Shown in pieces: positions 1 through 5,798 of a DNA stretch of 6,439 nt. Within the stretch, counting starts at the first letter, position 1. Every line of letters begins with the position of its first letter. The DNA is from Thermoplasmata archaeon (GTDB taxonomy: Archaea > Thermoplasmatota > Thermoplasmata > JAGHBH01). The stretch spans positions 1 to 6,439 of the forward strand of contig DAOVJP010000080.1 of NCBI GenBank assembly GCA_030673205.1, written 5' to 3'. The translations under genes were made by a program, and so were the position numbers. The notes under the pieces were generated by a model. The model saw only the letters and a program-made list of their open reading frames with translations. It did not search any database and was not told the DNA's origin.

Positions 1-1
1 T

Positions 2-3000
2 ATACTGGCAGGCACCAACCTCCCACTGGCCTCCCTCACACGACCCAGCGGCGATACTGGCGGAGGGGATGCAGGGGACACCGGAGAAGGCACCGGCGGC
101 GGGACAGGAGGAGAGCCACCAGTGATCATTCGACCCAGAAGAGACGGAGAGGATCGTGTAACGATATACGTAGGACGCGGCCTGGAACGATACAAACTGG
201 AGATAAGGGGAAGGGAAGGGAGGATAGAGAGCGCCGCCGTATACCTGCAGATGGACGGAGCCTGGCAGGAGACCATCATAGATGTCGATGCCTATGCCAG
301 CGGAGCGGAGCTCGAGGCCATGGTGGATGTGAGCGACCTGGGATTCACCACCCCCAGTCAGATGACCATACGCTTCGAGACCACAGGGTGGAATGGTGAA
401 CAGGACGAACTGCTGGCAGGAGATATGGACGTTGGGAGGAGGAGCGGGGACGAGAGCAGATATGAGGGCAGGGGCGGTACGCGGGGGACGATAACGGTGC
501 CAGGAAACTACCCGACGATCCAAAAGGCCATAGATAATGCCACAGCGGGAGACACTATAAACGTAGCCGCCGGAACCTATGATGAGAGCGTGGTTGTGAG
601 CAAGGCATTGAACATAAACGGGGCGGGATGGGAGACCACCACCATAAACGGGACTGGCACGGGAGACGCAGTGCATGTGAGCGCGGATTGGGTGAACATC
701 AGTGGATTTACCATAACGAACGGAGGAGGAGTCGTCGGAGATGCCGGAATTGAGATAGCGGGGGATAACTGCAGAATAGAGAATAACAATGTGTCAGACA
801 ACAACTTAGACGGGATATACCCCTACGCAGGTCACAGTTGCATAATACAAAACAACACATGCAAAGATAACCGCTATGGAATGTGGATACGTTCATCAAC
901 GGATAACCTCATAGAGAACAATACCCTGGAAGACAACAGCGGCTTCGGGATAGCTTTGTGGTTAGCCACTAGAGCTATACTCATTGACAATAACATGACC
1001 AACGAAGGAGTTTACGTCATTGGTACGCTCCTAGAGCACTGGAACACGCATACGATAGATACTTCTAATACTGTGAATGAGAAACCGGTGTATTACTACA
1101 CAAACCAAACCGGAGGAGCGGTAAACCCCAACCCCGGACAGATAATCCTAGCTAACTGTACGAACAAGCGAGTTGAAAACCTGCACATAAACAATGCCTC
1201 GGCAGCTATTATCTTCGGGTTCTGCACAGGGACGATCGTCCGGAACAACACACTCCGAGACAACGACATGTATGGCATGATCTCATCCACATCTAGTACG
1301 GGAGGCGTCATAAAGAACAACACATGCAAGAACAATAGCTATGCGATATATCTATATCGGAGCGATGGGAACACAGTGCAAAGTAACAATTGCACGGGGA
1401 ACAACTATGGAATATTGATGTTCCAGAGCGACCAGAACACAGCTCAAGAGAACAATTGCTCAAATAGCACTTACGACGGCATAACCCTTCAACAGACCGC
1501 GAACAACAACACACTCCGAGACAACACCCTCGAGAACAATAGCCGGGCTGGGATATATTTACTGTCTTCGAATTGCGACCATAACAAAATAGAGGACAAC
1601 AATTGCTCCAACAACACCAACACAGGAATATTGCTGGTCACTGCAGGTTTTAACAAGATAAACAACAACACATGCAACAACTGTACGAACGGAATACGCC
1701 TCTGGACCTATAGCCATAATAATACACTTTACAACAATACCTGCCTTTTCAACGTCCAACGAGGATTTTGGATAATCGATTCAAACAACAGCATGATCGA
1801 GAACAACAATTGCTCCAACTCCATTAACAACGACGGGATATACCTGGCACGGACAAACAACAGCATGATCGCCAACAATACCTGTTATGGGAATGCCTGG
1901 GATGGAGTCAGACTGCAGAGCTATAACACAAACGGCACCCTGGCTAACAATACCTGCCTTTTCAACAGTGGCAACGGAATTTTTTTGAGCACACACAGCG
2001 ATGACAACAATATCAACAACAACACATGTCGATCAAACACCCAGGATGGCATATATATCATTTCCTCGACAGAGAACATCTTGAAGAGCAACAATTTGAC
2101 GGACAATGCCCGAGAGGGAATATGGATAAACACCTCTAGCGACATCCAGATAGACAACAACACTATTCAGAACTCCTCTTCCATCGGCATCTATCTACAC
2201 GCATCCACCACTTGCACGATCACGAACAACAACCTAACAGAGAACGGGTTGTATATCTTTGGCAACTCCTTACAGTATTGGAATACTCATGCAATAGATA
2301 CCTCAAATACAGTGAATGACAAGCCCATTCGATATCACAAGAATCAGACCGGAGGCACGGTGCTATCTGGAGCAGGCCAGGTGATACTGGCAAACTGCAG
2401 CTTCATGATCGTGGAGAATCAAAATTGTAGTAACGCATCCACCGGCATCGCCCTCGGATTTTCCCATAACAACACCATCGCCAACAACACCTGCAATGGC
2501 GATAGATTTTGCGGAATAATAGTGATAAACCCCCCAAGCGCCAACAACACGATAACCAACAACACGATCAATGAGAACTGGCGCGGTATCTGGATGATCG
2601 CCGCCAGAGATAACACCATAACCAACAACACCATAGAGGACAATACTGGCCACGGCATCTACCTCCAGAATAGCAACTACAATCTCATCCATCACAACCA
2701 CCTCAACAACAGCAATGGCGGAGGCGTCCAGGCCTATGATGACACCAGCACCAACTGGTGGAACGACACAGCAGGAGAGGGGAATTGGTGGAACGACCTC
2801 CCCGGCCCCGATGTGGACAAGGACGGCGTGGTCGATGACCCCCATGACTATGATCTGGATGGGGGCGTAGGCTCCAAGGATTTCTATCCACTGGCCGACC
2901 CAACTATCCCTTTCCTATCCGACTTCCTCATGCCCCTGGCCGCGCTTGCCTGCCTCGGCCTTTTCACCCGGCGAGTGAAATACGCAGAAAGGCATAGACA

Positions 3001-3010
3001 CCGCCGATAA
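2..3010 (+). CDS. Giant Asn-rich surface beta-helix protein (NosD/pectin-lyase-like), 5' partial
   Basis: The frame is open from nucleotide 2 to the TAA at 3008-3010 (1002 residues visible), so the GTG at 122 is only an internal valine and the real start lies left of the window. Visible order, numbering from nucleotide 2: residues 1-15 end an unseen domain; 16-40 Gly/Thr/Asp linker; about 41-145 a beta-rich domain; from about 163 a classic beta-helix opening (VPGNYPTIQKAIDNATAGDT), then PbH1-type coils to about 925; WWND repeated twice; an Asp-rich loop DVDKDGVVDD (937-946); a hydrophobic segment and Arg/His tail. Families with this fold are usually exported and bind or cleave polysaccharides; the ending fits a membrane-anchored or sorted cell-surface protein. 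No catalytic residues can be assigned, so adhesin, S-layer-associated or glycan-binding roles are all possible. A 73-residue module is duplicated. The beta-helix reading is confident, the function unknown. Confidence 0.9.
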   Translation: MLAGTNLPLASLTRPSGDTGGGDAGDTGEGTGGGTGGEPPVIIRPRRDGEDRVTIYVGRGLERYKLEIRGREGRIESAAVYLQMDGAWQETIIDVDAYASGAELEAMVDVSDLGFTTPSQMTIRFETTGWNGEQDELLAGDMDVGRRSGDESRYEGRGGTRGTITVPGNYPTIQKAIDNATAGDTINVAAGTYDESVVVSKALNINGAGWETTTINGTGTGDAVHVSADWVNISGFTITNGGGVVGDAGIEIAGDNCRIENNNVSDNNLDGIYPYAGHSCIIQNNTCKDNRYGMWIRSSTDNLIENNTLEDNSGFGIALWLATRAILIDNNMTNEGVYVIGTLLEHWNTHTIDTSNTVNEKPVYYYTNQTGGAVNPNPGQIILANCTNKRVENLHINNASAAIIFGFCTGTIVRNNTLRDNDMYGMISSTSSTGGVIKNNTCKNNSYAIYLYRSDGNTVQSNNCTGNNYGILMFQSDQNTAQENNCSNSTYDGITLQQTANNNTLRDNTLENNSRAGIYLLSSNCDHNKIEDNNCSNNTNTGILLVTAGFNKINNNTCNNCTNGIRLWTYSHNNTLYNNTCLFNVQRGFWIIDSNNSMIENNNCSNSINNDGIYLARTNNSMIANNTCYGNAWDGVRLQSYNTNGTLANNTCLFNSGNGIFLSTHSDDNNINNNTCRSNTQDGIYIISSTENILKSNNLTDNAREGIWINTSSDIQIDNNTIQNSSSIGIYLHASTTCTITNNNLTENGLYIFGNSLQYWNTHAIDTSNTVNDKPIRYHKNQTGGTVLSGAGQVILANCSFMIVENQNCSNASTGIALGFSHNNTIANNTCNGDRFCGIIVINPPSANNTITNNTINENWRGIWMIAARDNTITNNTIEDNTGHGIYLQNSNYNLIHHNHLNNSNGGGVQAYDDTSTNWWNDTAGEGNWWNDLPGPDVDKDGVVDDPHDYDLDGGVGSKDFYPLADPTIPFLSDFLMPLAALACLGLFTRRVKYAERHRHRR
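47..121 (+). other. Low-complexity Gly/Thr/Asp/Glu/Pro linker in the surface protein
   Basis: Twenty-five codons read as a flexible acidic glycine-rich spacer (SGDTGGGDAGDTGEGTGGG, then TGGEPP). It joins an unseen upstream domain to the beta-rich domain that follows. Its composition is typical of inter-domain linkers in archaeal surface proteins, and being uninterrupted it shows the gene does not begin at 122. Confidence 0.75.
1007..1225 (+). repeat. 73-residue module, copy 1, inserted in the beta-helix
   Basis: This block encodes 73 residues beginning GVYVIG and ending GFC. It contains HWNTHTIDTSNTVNEKP, then NQTGG and GQIILANC. It aligns without gaps to the second copy at 2246-2464 with 41 of 73 identical residues (hand count). 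It breaks the regular 22-25 residue coil pattern, so it is probably a lateral excursion or a folded-over extension of the helix. Related blocks are, from memory, common in NosD-like proteins of Thermoplasmata; their function is not known to me. Confidence 0.8.
1733..1753 (+). repeat. 21-nt exact direct repeat, copy 1 (partner at 1946-1966)
   Basis: The 21 bases encoding NNTCLFN recur identically at 1946-1966, 213 nt away, that is 71 codons or three coils. Other exact pairs lie in the same array: 1244-1264 with 1505-1525 (21 nt), 1782-1799 with 1854-1871 (18 nt) and 1596-1612 with 1803-1819 (17 nt). All spacings are multiples of three and close to whole coils. Confidence 0.85.
1946..1966 (+). 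repeat. 21-nt exact direct repeat, copy 2 (partner at 1733-1753)
   Basis: Partner of the repeat at 1733-1753, three coils downstream. Identity includes synonymous positions, which points to duplication or gene conversion between coils rather than only convergent protein constraint. Confidence 0.85.
2246..2464 (+). repeat. 73-residue module, copy 2, inserted in the beta-helix
   Basis: Second copy of the module, beginning GLYIFG and ending GFS, with YWNTHAIDTSNTVNDKP, NQTGG and GQVILANC. It is exactly the same length as copy 1 and starts 1239 nt (413 codons) after it. The most conserved core is WNTH-x-IDTSNTVN, so selection acts on that part most strongly. Coils resume immediately after it (NNTIANNTCNGD). 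Confidence 0.8.
2810..2839 (+). other. Asp-rich calcium-type loop of the surface protein
   Basis: Codons here read DVDKDGVVDD, a D-x-D-x-D-G-x-x-D-D pattern like the calcium loops of EF-hand, dockerin and thrombospondin type 3 repeats. It follows a doubled NWWND motif (12-nt identical DNA at 2756-2767 and 2786-2797). A comparable Asp-rich closing segment is common at the end of NosD-like beta-helices. Calcium binding is inferred from the motif only. Confidence 0.5.
2897..3007 (+). other. C-terminal membrane anchor / possible sorting signal of the surface protein
   Basis: The last 37 residues are a short Pro-rich lead (DPTIPFLSD), a hydrophobic run of about 15-18 residues (FLMPLAALACLGLF, nucleotides 2912-2965) and a strongly basic tail (RRVKYAERHRHRR). 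This three-part arrangement matches C-terminal anchors, including archaeosortase-type signals (motif, helix, Arg cluster), with the chain outside and the tail in the cytoplasm. No named motif such as PGF is seen, so a simple transmembrane anchor is equally possible. Confidence 0.6.
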
Positions 3011-3011
3011 T

Positions 3012-3019
3012 CCTATAAC
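3012..3019 (+). promoter_or_regulatory. Probable TATA box for the GTPase gene (leaderless)
   Basis: CCTATAAC lies directly after the previous stop codon, with TATAA centred at 3016, 26 nt before the ATG at 3042. That is the spacing expected if transcription starts at or next to the ATG. No Shine-Dalgarno sequence precedes this ATG, which supports a leaderless message and the choice of ATG 3042 over the in-frame TTG at 3033. Confidence 0.45.
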
Positions 3020-3041
3020 CCCCTCACCCATTTTGGGCAAC

Positions 3042-4232
3042 ATGGACCTAGGCATTGTAGGCAAGCCCAATGTGGGCAAGAGCACGTTCTTTTCCGCGGC
3101 CACGCTTGCGAAGGCGGAGATAGCCAACTATCCCTTCACAACAATAGAGGCGAACAAGGCCATGGGATACGTGCGCTTCCCTTGCCCCCATGAAGAGTTC
3201 GGGGTCCAGTGCACACCCAACAACAGCCTCTGCGAAGATGGGACACGGCTCATACCTGTGGAGCTCATAGACGTAGCGGGGTTGGTGCCCGGCGCCCATA
3301 CTGGAAAAGGGTTGGGGAACAGATTCCTGGACGACCTGCGACATGCCAGCGCGCTGATACATATCGTGGACGCCTCCGGCTCTACAGATGCGGAAGGGAA
3401 CACGGTGAAGGAGGGAGAGTACGACCCCCTGAAAGATGTGGAATTCCTGAAGGAAGAGGTGGCGTACTGGGTACAGAGCATACTGGCAAATGGCTGGGAG
3501 AAGGCGGCCAGGGCCGCGGAGACCACAGGAGGAAGGATAGAGCTGGCCATACACGAGCGGCTCACGGGGCTGGGAATAAGTGAGAACCAGGTCTTCCACG
3601 CCATGCACAGCCTGGACCTGTCGGACAAGCCCAGGAGCTGGACGGCCCAGGACCTGTATTCGGTGGCCGAGGCCATCCTACAAGAATCAAAACCGATCAT
3701 TATCGCCGCCAACAAGGCCGACAAGGCCAGTTCGGAGAATCTGAAACGTCTTATCGGGTTGAAGGACATGCTGGTACTGCCCTGCTGTTCGGAATACGAG
3801 CTTGCCCTGCGCAGGGCCGCCAAGGGAAAGATGATAGATTATGTACCGGGCGCAGGGGATTTCACGATAAACGAAGAGGCGGGGTTCAACAAAGCCCAGG
3901 AACACGGCCTGGAGACCATACGCGCGTTCCTGAAGGAACACGGCAGCACCGGCGTCCAGCCCTGCATCGAAAAGGCCACATACGACCTGTTGAAGCTGAT
4001 ACCCGTCTATCCAGTGGAGGATGACACACACCTGACCGACAAAGAAGGCCGAGTATTACCCGATGTGCATCTGCTCCCGCAGGGCAGCACGGCGCTCGAC
4101 CTGGCCGCGAAGGTGCACACCGACCTCGCCAAGGGCTTCATAAGAGCTATCGATGCCCGCACCAAACGCATCGTGGGGCACGACCACGAGCTGAAGGCGG
4201 GCGACGTGATCCGCATCGTGGCGAAGACGTAG
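3042..4232 (+). CDS. ychF: YchF/Ygr210-family GTPase with C-terminal TGS domain
   Basis: A 396-residue TRAFAC-class P-loop GTPase; I recall the Pyrococcus PH0525 protein as about the same length and closely similar throughout. G1 is GKPNVGKS (7-14), G3 DVAG (77-80) and G4 NKAD (224-227). After DVAG comes Leu rather than the usual catalytic Gln, the mark of the hydrophobic-substituted (HAS) GTPases to which YchF belongs. NKAD fits guanine specificity, unlike bacterial YchF, which prefers ATP. A TGS domain fills about 317-396 (LIPVYPVEDD to VHTDLAKGFIRAIDARTKR). Relatives bind ribosomes and are tied to translation and stress responses in the cytoplasm. An insertion holds C48, H50, C57 and C64, possibly metal-binding. 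The gene stands 31 nt after the surface-protein stop and is convergent with the ATPase gene. ATG 3042 is preferred because homologues begin right before the G1 strand. Confidence 0.93.
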   Translation: MDLGIVGKPNVGKSTFFSAATLAKAEIANYPFTTIEANKAMGYVRFPCPHEEFGVQCTPNNSLCEDGTRLIPVELIDVAGLVPGAHTGKGLGNRFLDDLRHASALIHIVDASGSTDAEGNTVKEGEYDPLKDVEFLKEEVAYWVQSILANGWEKAARAAETTGGRIELAIHERLTGLGISENQVFHAMHSLDLSDKPRSWTAQDLYSVAEAILQESKPIIIAANKADKASSENLKRLIGLKDMLVLPCCSEYELALRRAAKGKMIDYVPGAGDFTINEEAGFNKAQEHGLETIRAFLKEHGSTGVQPCIEKATYDLLKLIPVYPVEDDTHLTDKEGRVLPDVHLLPQGSTALDLAAKVHTDLAKGFIRAIDARTKRIVGHDHELKAGDVIRIVAKT

Positions 4233-4278
4233 GAGCGTTCCCACCTATCCACAAACCCGCCTGGGCACTTCCCCTCTA

Positions 4279-5634
4279 TCACCCAAGCTCCCGCTCCACA
4301 TCCTGCAGATCCCAATGCATCACGCCCTCCGCGTCCATCTTCTCCAGGCATTGCGGCGTAAAACCGCTCTTGGACACCACCAGATACCGTTCCTTCCGTT
4401 CCTCGTTCCTCCATTGGACCAGAGGCGCCTTGCTCTTCAAGGACTCGACGACAGCCCAGTCCACAGGGCGATTGCGCCATTTCACCTCTCCAAAGAGGAT
4501 CTCGTTCTTCTTTTCGTCCAGACCGACGATGTCTATCTCCTCTCCTCTCCTGTTCCACCAGGGTCCTATCCGTACATCCTCTGTTCTAAGAGTGTTCCGA
4601 ATCAGCGCCTCGAAGGTCTTCCCAGTATGCTCGGGAAGGGATGGAGCAACTGCTTTCCATACCTCTTCCTCTCTCCCTTCTTCCATTCCAGCCATGTTCT
4701 TATGTATATATCTGAACCAGAATCTATAGAAATCATTCTTGATGAAATAGCGGCCCTTCTTGGAACGGAGAGGGTCTTCGGTGACTGGGACCGCCCTCTT
4801 GATGAGATCGAAATCATCCTTCAGGCGGGCTATGTATTTCGACAGCGTCTGGCTCTTCATTCCTGTCATGTCCGATATCTCCGAGAGGGAACACTTTCCC
4901 ATGGAGATGGAATCCATGATGGAGAAATACGGGCGGAACTCTCCTCCGAACTCGTTCCTGAGCACGAGGGATCCCTCATACCGCAAGGGGCTCATATCCT
5001 CAAAGAAGAGAAGCCTAACGCTCTCCGCTATCTGTTTCTTCTCCATCCTTTCCAACAGCTCATAGTATCTGGGCATCCCTCCAAAGATGGAGTACAGTAT
5101 TATGGACTCCTCAAAGCCATACCCCTCATCTCCGGTGATCTCCATGACCGTCCCAATATCCAGTTCCTTCAGCTTTAGGACCATGTCCATTCTTCCAAAA
5201 AGAGGGCTTCTCGAGGAAGTGAGCAGGTGGTTCATGAGGCTCACATAGGATCCACACAGGACCAGACGGGCACGGTCCTTGTTCTCGTCGATCACATGCT
5301 GTAGGCGGGATAGAATGGCAGGGTTTATCCTTTCCAGGTTCTGCACTTCATCGATGAACACCACCCTATCCTCCTTCTTCAATAGGTACTCCAATATCTT
5401 GCTCAACTCCTCCATTTTGGGCAAGTAGATCGTGTCACCAATGCTCTCGTTCCATTCGGATGCCAGTATCTTCTCGCTCTTCTCCTCGCTCACAAAGAGA
5501 TATATGGAGTCGGGAAAGGCCTCTCTTATCAGGCGCGTTTTCCCCACTCGCCTACGGCCTGTTACCGCAATGCAAAAAGGCCCTCGAAATCCCTGAAGTA
5601 GTTCCAATTCCTTCCTCCGCCCATAAAAGCGCAT
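4279..5634 (-). CDS. Archaeal AAA-type ATPase with winged helix and DUF234 / PD-(D/E)XK-like C-terminus
   Basis: A complete 451-residue protein of the archaeal ATPase family (COG1672-type, ATPase_2 plus DUF234). It opens with FYGRRKELELL; Walker A is GRRRVGKT (26-33), Walker B VVFIDEVQN (91-99), and a sensor-1-like LVLCGS lies at 124-129. GGMPRYYELL (185-194) is a family signature. Residues about 245-280 form a winged helix (CSLSEISDMTGMKSQTLSKY), followed by the family block YFIKNDFYRFWFRYI (296-310). The C-terminal part has E342, D368 (EEIDIVG) and E383-V-K385 (FGEVKW), a PD-(D/E)XK nuclease-like set. The biochemical role of the family is poorly defined; many copies occur per archaeal genome, often as accessory genes. 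An in-frame stop at 5653-5655 and the lack of other start codons fix the ATG at 5634. Its own promoter is at 5657-5667. Confidence 0.93.
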   Translation of the reverse strand: MRFYGRRKELELLQGFRGPFCIAVTGRRRVGKTRLIREAFPDSIYLFVSEEKSEKILASEWNESIGDTIYLPKMEELSKILEYLLKKEDRVVFIDEVQNLERINPAILSRLQHVIDENKDRARLVLCGSYVSLMNHLLTSSRSPLFGRMDMVLKLKELDIGTVMEITGDEGYGFEESIILYSIFGGMPRYYELLERMEKKQIAESVRLLFFEDMSPLRYEGSLVLRNEFGGEFRPYFSIMDSISMGKCSLSEISDMTGMKSQTLSKYIARLKDDFDLIKRAVPVTEDPLRSKKGRYFIKNDFYRFWFRYIHKNMAGMEEGREEEVWKAVAPSLPEHTGKTFEALIRNTLRTEDVRIGPWWNRRGEEIDIVGLDEKKNEILFGEVKWRNRPVDWAVVESLKSKAPLVQWRNEERKERYLVVSKSGFTPQCLEKMDAEGVMHWDLQDVERELG

Positions 5635-5637
5635 AAT

Positions 5638-5671
5638 AATCCCTATTAGGAATTATCCTATTTAAGGATTG
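5638..5671. promoter_or_regulatory. Cluster of overlapping palindromes, possible operator of the ATPase gene
   Basis: This AT-rich stretch right before the ATPase start holds several perfect short dyads: CCTA-t-TAGG (5642-5650), TAGGA-atta-TCCTA (5647-5660) and ATCCT-attta-AGGAT (5655-5669). It can be read as two tandem copies of ATCC-TATT-AGGA. One copy covers the expected transcription start and the other the TATA box on the minus strand, so a bound dimer would block initiation. The binding protein is unknown; the ATPase's own winged helix is one candidate. Confidence 0.4.
5657..5667 (-). promoter_or_regulatory. Probable TATA box for the ATPase gene (leaderless)
   Basis: On the minus strand this reads CCTTAAATAGG, with the TTAAATA core centred at 5662, 28 nt before the ATG at 5634. 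That places the start site at or beside the ATG. A second weaker candidate, CTTTATAAC (5671-5679), is further upstream and would give a short leader. Confidence 0.45.
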
Positions 5672-5686
5672 TTATAAAGAGGTCTA

Positions 5687-5699
5687 GTGTGTTGCACAC
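5687..5699. repeat. Inverted repeat GTGTG-ttg-CACAC in the divergent promoter
   Basis: A perfect 5-bp dyad with a 3-nt centre lies between the ATPase and polymerase genes. It is short enough to be chance, but lies in the same 164-bp region as two other dyad groups, so a regulator site is possible. Confidence 0.3.
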
Positions 5700-5722
5700 C
5701 CACATTTCTCAACGAGACGTTT

Positions 5723-5737
5723 GCTGTTCGGAACAGC
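5723..5737. repeat. 15-bp palindrome GCTGTTC-g-GAACAGC upstream of polB
   Basis: Two perfect 7-bp arms are separated by a single base, 61 nt before the polymerase ATG. As RNA only a 5-bp stem with a 5-nt loop could form, so a double-stranded operator for a dimeric regulator is the better reading. No T-run follows, so it is not a terminator. By a rough estimate a dyad this strong is unlikely by chance in 164 bp. Confidence 0.45.
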
Positions 5738-5768
5738 TGCCGGACATGGGCCTCCCGCATCACAAACC

Positions 5769-5776
5769 CCTTAAGC
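5769..5776 (+). promoter_or_regulatory. Weak TATA-like element for polB
   Basis: CCTTAAGC, with CTTAAG centred at 5772.5, sits 26 nt before the ATG at 5799, the same offset as the boxes of the other two genes here. It is a poor TATA match. The better-looking CTATTATAC at 5785-5793 is too close to the ATG to serve a leaderless start there. Confidence 0.3.
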
Positions 5777-5798
5777 CCCATTTGCTATTATACGCCCG

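Larger units (their letters stand above)
1226..2245 (+). repeat. About 15 tandem beta-helix coils with Asn/Cys ladder
   Basis: Between the two 73-residue modules the protein runs through about 15 coils of 20-25 residues with the pattern N-x-[IL]-x-x-N-N-[TC]-x-x-N-x(3-5)-G-I-x-[LI]. Ten of the 15 coils carry Cys at the NN turn (NNTC or NNCS/NNCT), which in a stacked helix would form a Cys ladder on one edge. The same turn usually forms an N-glycosylation sequon (N-N-T or N-C-S/T); I count about 26 sequons in this block, at least one per coil. Several coils also share identical DNA stretches, suggesting relatively recent duplication of whole coils. Confidence 0.8.

Noticed and set aside
122..124. 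GTG at 122 as the start of the surface protein
   Set aside because: The frame is open all the way to nucleotide 2 and encodes a sensible linker; there is no promoter or ribosome site before it and no signal peptide after it.
1226..2245. CRISPR-like or non-coding repeat array
   Set aside because: The AAC-rich repetition is explained by codons of beta-helix coils; the repeats are not constant in length, have no spacers and keep the reading frame.
2363..2845. 160-codon minus-strand open frame
   Set aside because: It is antisense to the Asn-rich coils; its Val/Ile/Gly-rich product is what reverse-complemented AAC/ATA/ACC codons give, and it has no recognisable domain.
3128..3823. 231-codon minus-strand open frame (and other antisense frames over the GTPase)
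   Set aside because: It lies antisense to a strongly conserved GTPase and has Ser/Arg-rich low-information composition, typical of shadow frames.
4233..4278. Terminator between the convergent GTPase and ATPase genes
   Set aside because: The 46 bp contain no T-run on either strand and no stable hairpin, so I cannot support one.
4315..5178. 287-codon plus-strand open frame
   Set aside because: It is antisense to the DUF234 ATPase, whose motifs are intact throughout; no family features are seen in the opposite frame.
5635..5798. Small RNA gene in the divergent intergenic region
   Set aside because: There is no tRNA-like fold, no box C/D pair and no long stem; the dyads are short and fit operators better.
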